A DNA stretch of 64,000 nt, taken from assembly GCA_030418545.1 (NCBI GenBank), contig QAIB01000014.1:1-64000 (forward strand), read 5' to 3'. The notes under the pieces were generated by a model, which had not been told where the DNA came from, made no database searches, and saw nothing but the letters and a program-made list of their open reading frames with translations. Below, piece after piece: positions 63,036 through 64,000 of this stretch (positions are counted from its first letter, which is position 1; every line of letters starts with the position of its first letter). The position numbers were made by a program, and so were the translations under genes. The DNA is from Xenophilus aerolatus. Its GTDB lineage: Bacteria > Pseudomonadota > Gammaproteobacteria > Burkholderiales > Burkholderiaceae_C.

Positions 63036-64000
63036 TCAGCCGACCGCGCCGGAGATGCGGGTCTGCGCCTGGGCCTCGTCGGCGTCGTGCAGCGCGACGC
63101 GGAACACGCTGCCCTTGCCCAGCCGCGATCGCACGCTGACCGGGTGGCCCAGCGCGTGCGACAGGCGCGCGACGATGGCCAGGCCGAGGCCGAAGCCGTC
63201 GGAGGTGCCGGCGTGGTCGGCCACCTTGTAGAACTCCAGGAACACGTCGCGCAGATGCTCGCGGGCGATGCCGATGCCGGTGTCCCACACTTCCACGCGC
63301 AGGCCGTCGCGGGTCTGGCGCGAGGTGAGCAGCACGCCGCCCTCGGCCGTGTACTTGATGGCGTTGGACAGCAGGTTGCCCAGCATGCGGCGCACGCGGA
63401 TCGGGTCGGTGAGCACCGTGCCCGGCGTCACCCGCACCTTGAAGCGCAGCCCCTTGGCCTCGGCCACCGGGCGATATTGCAGCTCGAGGTCATGCAGCAG
63501 CTGGCCCACGTCGACCCGCTCGATGTGCAGGCGCACCTGGCCGGAGTCGATGCGCGCCAGGTCGAACAGCGAATCGAAGAGCGCGTTGACCGCATGCGTG
63601 GCGCGCACGATCTTGGGGGCGATCTCCTGGACGAGCTCGGGCTCGTTGCGCAGCCAGTCGGCGTACAGCGACAGCGCCAGCACCGGCTGGCGCATGTCGT
63701 GCGCCGCGCTGGCCAGAAAGCGGTTCTTCATCGCCACCGCGGACACCGCCGCCTGTCGCTGCTGGGTGAGCGAGTTGATCAGGATGTGGTTGTGGAAGAG
63801 CAGCTCGAAGCTGTTGCGCGCCGTCTCGTGGATGCGCCGGCCCGCCCGCAGCAGCAGCCACCAATGGAACAGGGGCAGCAGCAGAAAGCCGTAGTTGAAG
63901 TGCAGTTGCGCGAAGTTCAGCTCGACGATGCGAAAGAGCACCGACACCACCATGGTGCCGAACAGCGTGTTGACGTAGCGCTTGAGCAGCGGCGGATGCA
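63036..64000 (-). CDS. sensor histidine kinase, C-terminal part (cut by window end)
   Basis: At least 320 residues, with the frame still open at the window edge. The visible part has hydrophobic segments (YGFLLLPLFHWWLLL), a HisKA box with the phospho-acceptor in SAAHDMRQPV, and a HATPase with NLLSNAIKYT (N-box), VWDTGIGI (G1) and GFGLGLAI (G2). It belongs to the membrane-anchored HPK type often paired with LuxR regulators. The start lies beyond 64000. Convergent with the LuxR-type regulator. Confidence 0.88.
   Translation of the reverse strand, partial: HPPLLKRYVNTLFGTMVVSVLFRIVELNFAQLHFNYGFLLLPLFHWWLLLRAGRRIHETARNSFELLFHNHILINSLTQQRQAAVSAVAMKNRFLASAAHDMRQPVLALSLYADWLRNEPELVQEIAPKIVRATHAVNALFDSLFDLARIDSGQVRLHIERVDVGQLLHDLELQYRPVAEAKGLRFKVRVTPGTVLTDPIRVRRMLGNLLSNAIKYTAEGGVLLTSRQTRDGLRVEVWDTGIGIAREHLRDVFLEFYKVADHAGTSDGFGLGLAIVARLSHALGHPVSVRSRLGKGSVFRVALHDADEAQAQTRISGAVG

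Overview
The window looks like a chromosomal segment of a high-GC betaproteobacterium of the order Burkholderiales, most likely family Comamonadaceae and Variovorax-like. The basis is gene content and style: many Bug/TctC solute-binding proteins next to LysR regulators, a urtABCDE urea transporter, an ActP-DUF485-Acs acetate block, many GTG starts with GGAG-type ribosome sites, and several families of palindromic intergenic repeats. This assignment is inference; no rRNA or other marker gene is present. I saw no tRNA, CRISPR array, transposase, integrase or phage structural gene.

Layout. 1-556: right part of a long palindromic repeat whose near-identical sister lies at 58703-59490. 555-5610: a small catabolic island with two isopenicillin-N-synthase-type oxygenases, a Tat-type NMT1-like binding protein, a VOC protein and an AraC regulator; two large palindromes fill the divergent promoter region. 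5712-9339: an esterase-like hydrolase, a molybdenum oxidoreductase/flavin reductase/OsmC operon and a nucleoside deaminase. 9454-12357: hydrolase and Bug operon divergent from a LysR gene. 12455-20386: hemerythrin protein, an isolated ureD, two tiny genes, two MFS carriers and a hybrid histidine kinase. 20520-26303: glutathione/glyoxalase-type island (CoA ligase, GloB, VOC, LysR, GST, Bug). 27178-44103: acetate block (DUF294 protein, DEDDh exonuclease, ActP, DUF485, response regulator, hybrid kinase, AMP-dependent ligase, Acs), split by a 5-kb gene at 30129-35099. 44164-47006: LysR, class II aldolase, Bug. 47078-53041: urtEDCBA urea ABC transporter on the minus strand. 53161-58696: esterase, PPK2, CorA-like channel, PHP phosphoesterase, DMT carrier. 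59545-64000: YciO-type protein, site-2 protease, TrpS with an extra C-terminal domain, and a LuxR response regulator convergent with a histidine kinase cut by the window end.

How the parts work together. ActP imports acetate, Acs activates it to acetyl-CoA, and the adjacent two-component pair is well placed to control both. The urt operon encodes a complete high-affinity urea importer, but the only urease-related gene here, ureD, stands alone 33 kb away. Four catabolic islands each carry a solute-binding protein and a regulator but no membrane permease, so those binding proteins must use permeases encoded elsewhere.

The most unusual gene is the 1656-residue protein at 30129-35099. It has an N-terminal PD-(D/E)xK-like nuclease motif, a STAND-type P-loop ATPase and about 1000 residues of helical C-terminal sequence. 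This is the architecture of Avs-like anti-phage proteins. It lies alone in the gap between convergent genes of the acetate block, has a lower apparent GC than its neighbours, and carries a G8 tract near its start codon. The other notable theme is the density of palindromic intergenic repeats of at least five kinds.
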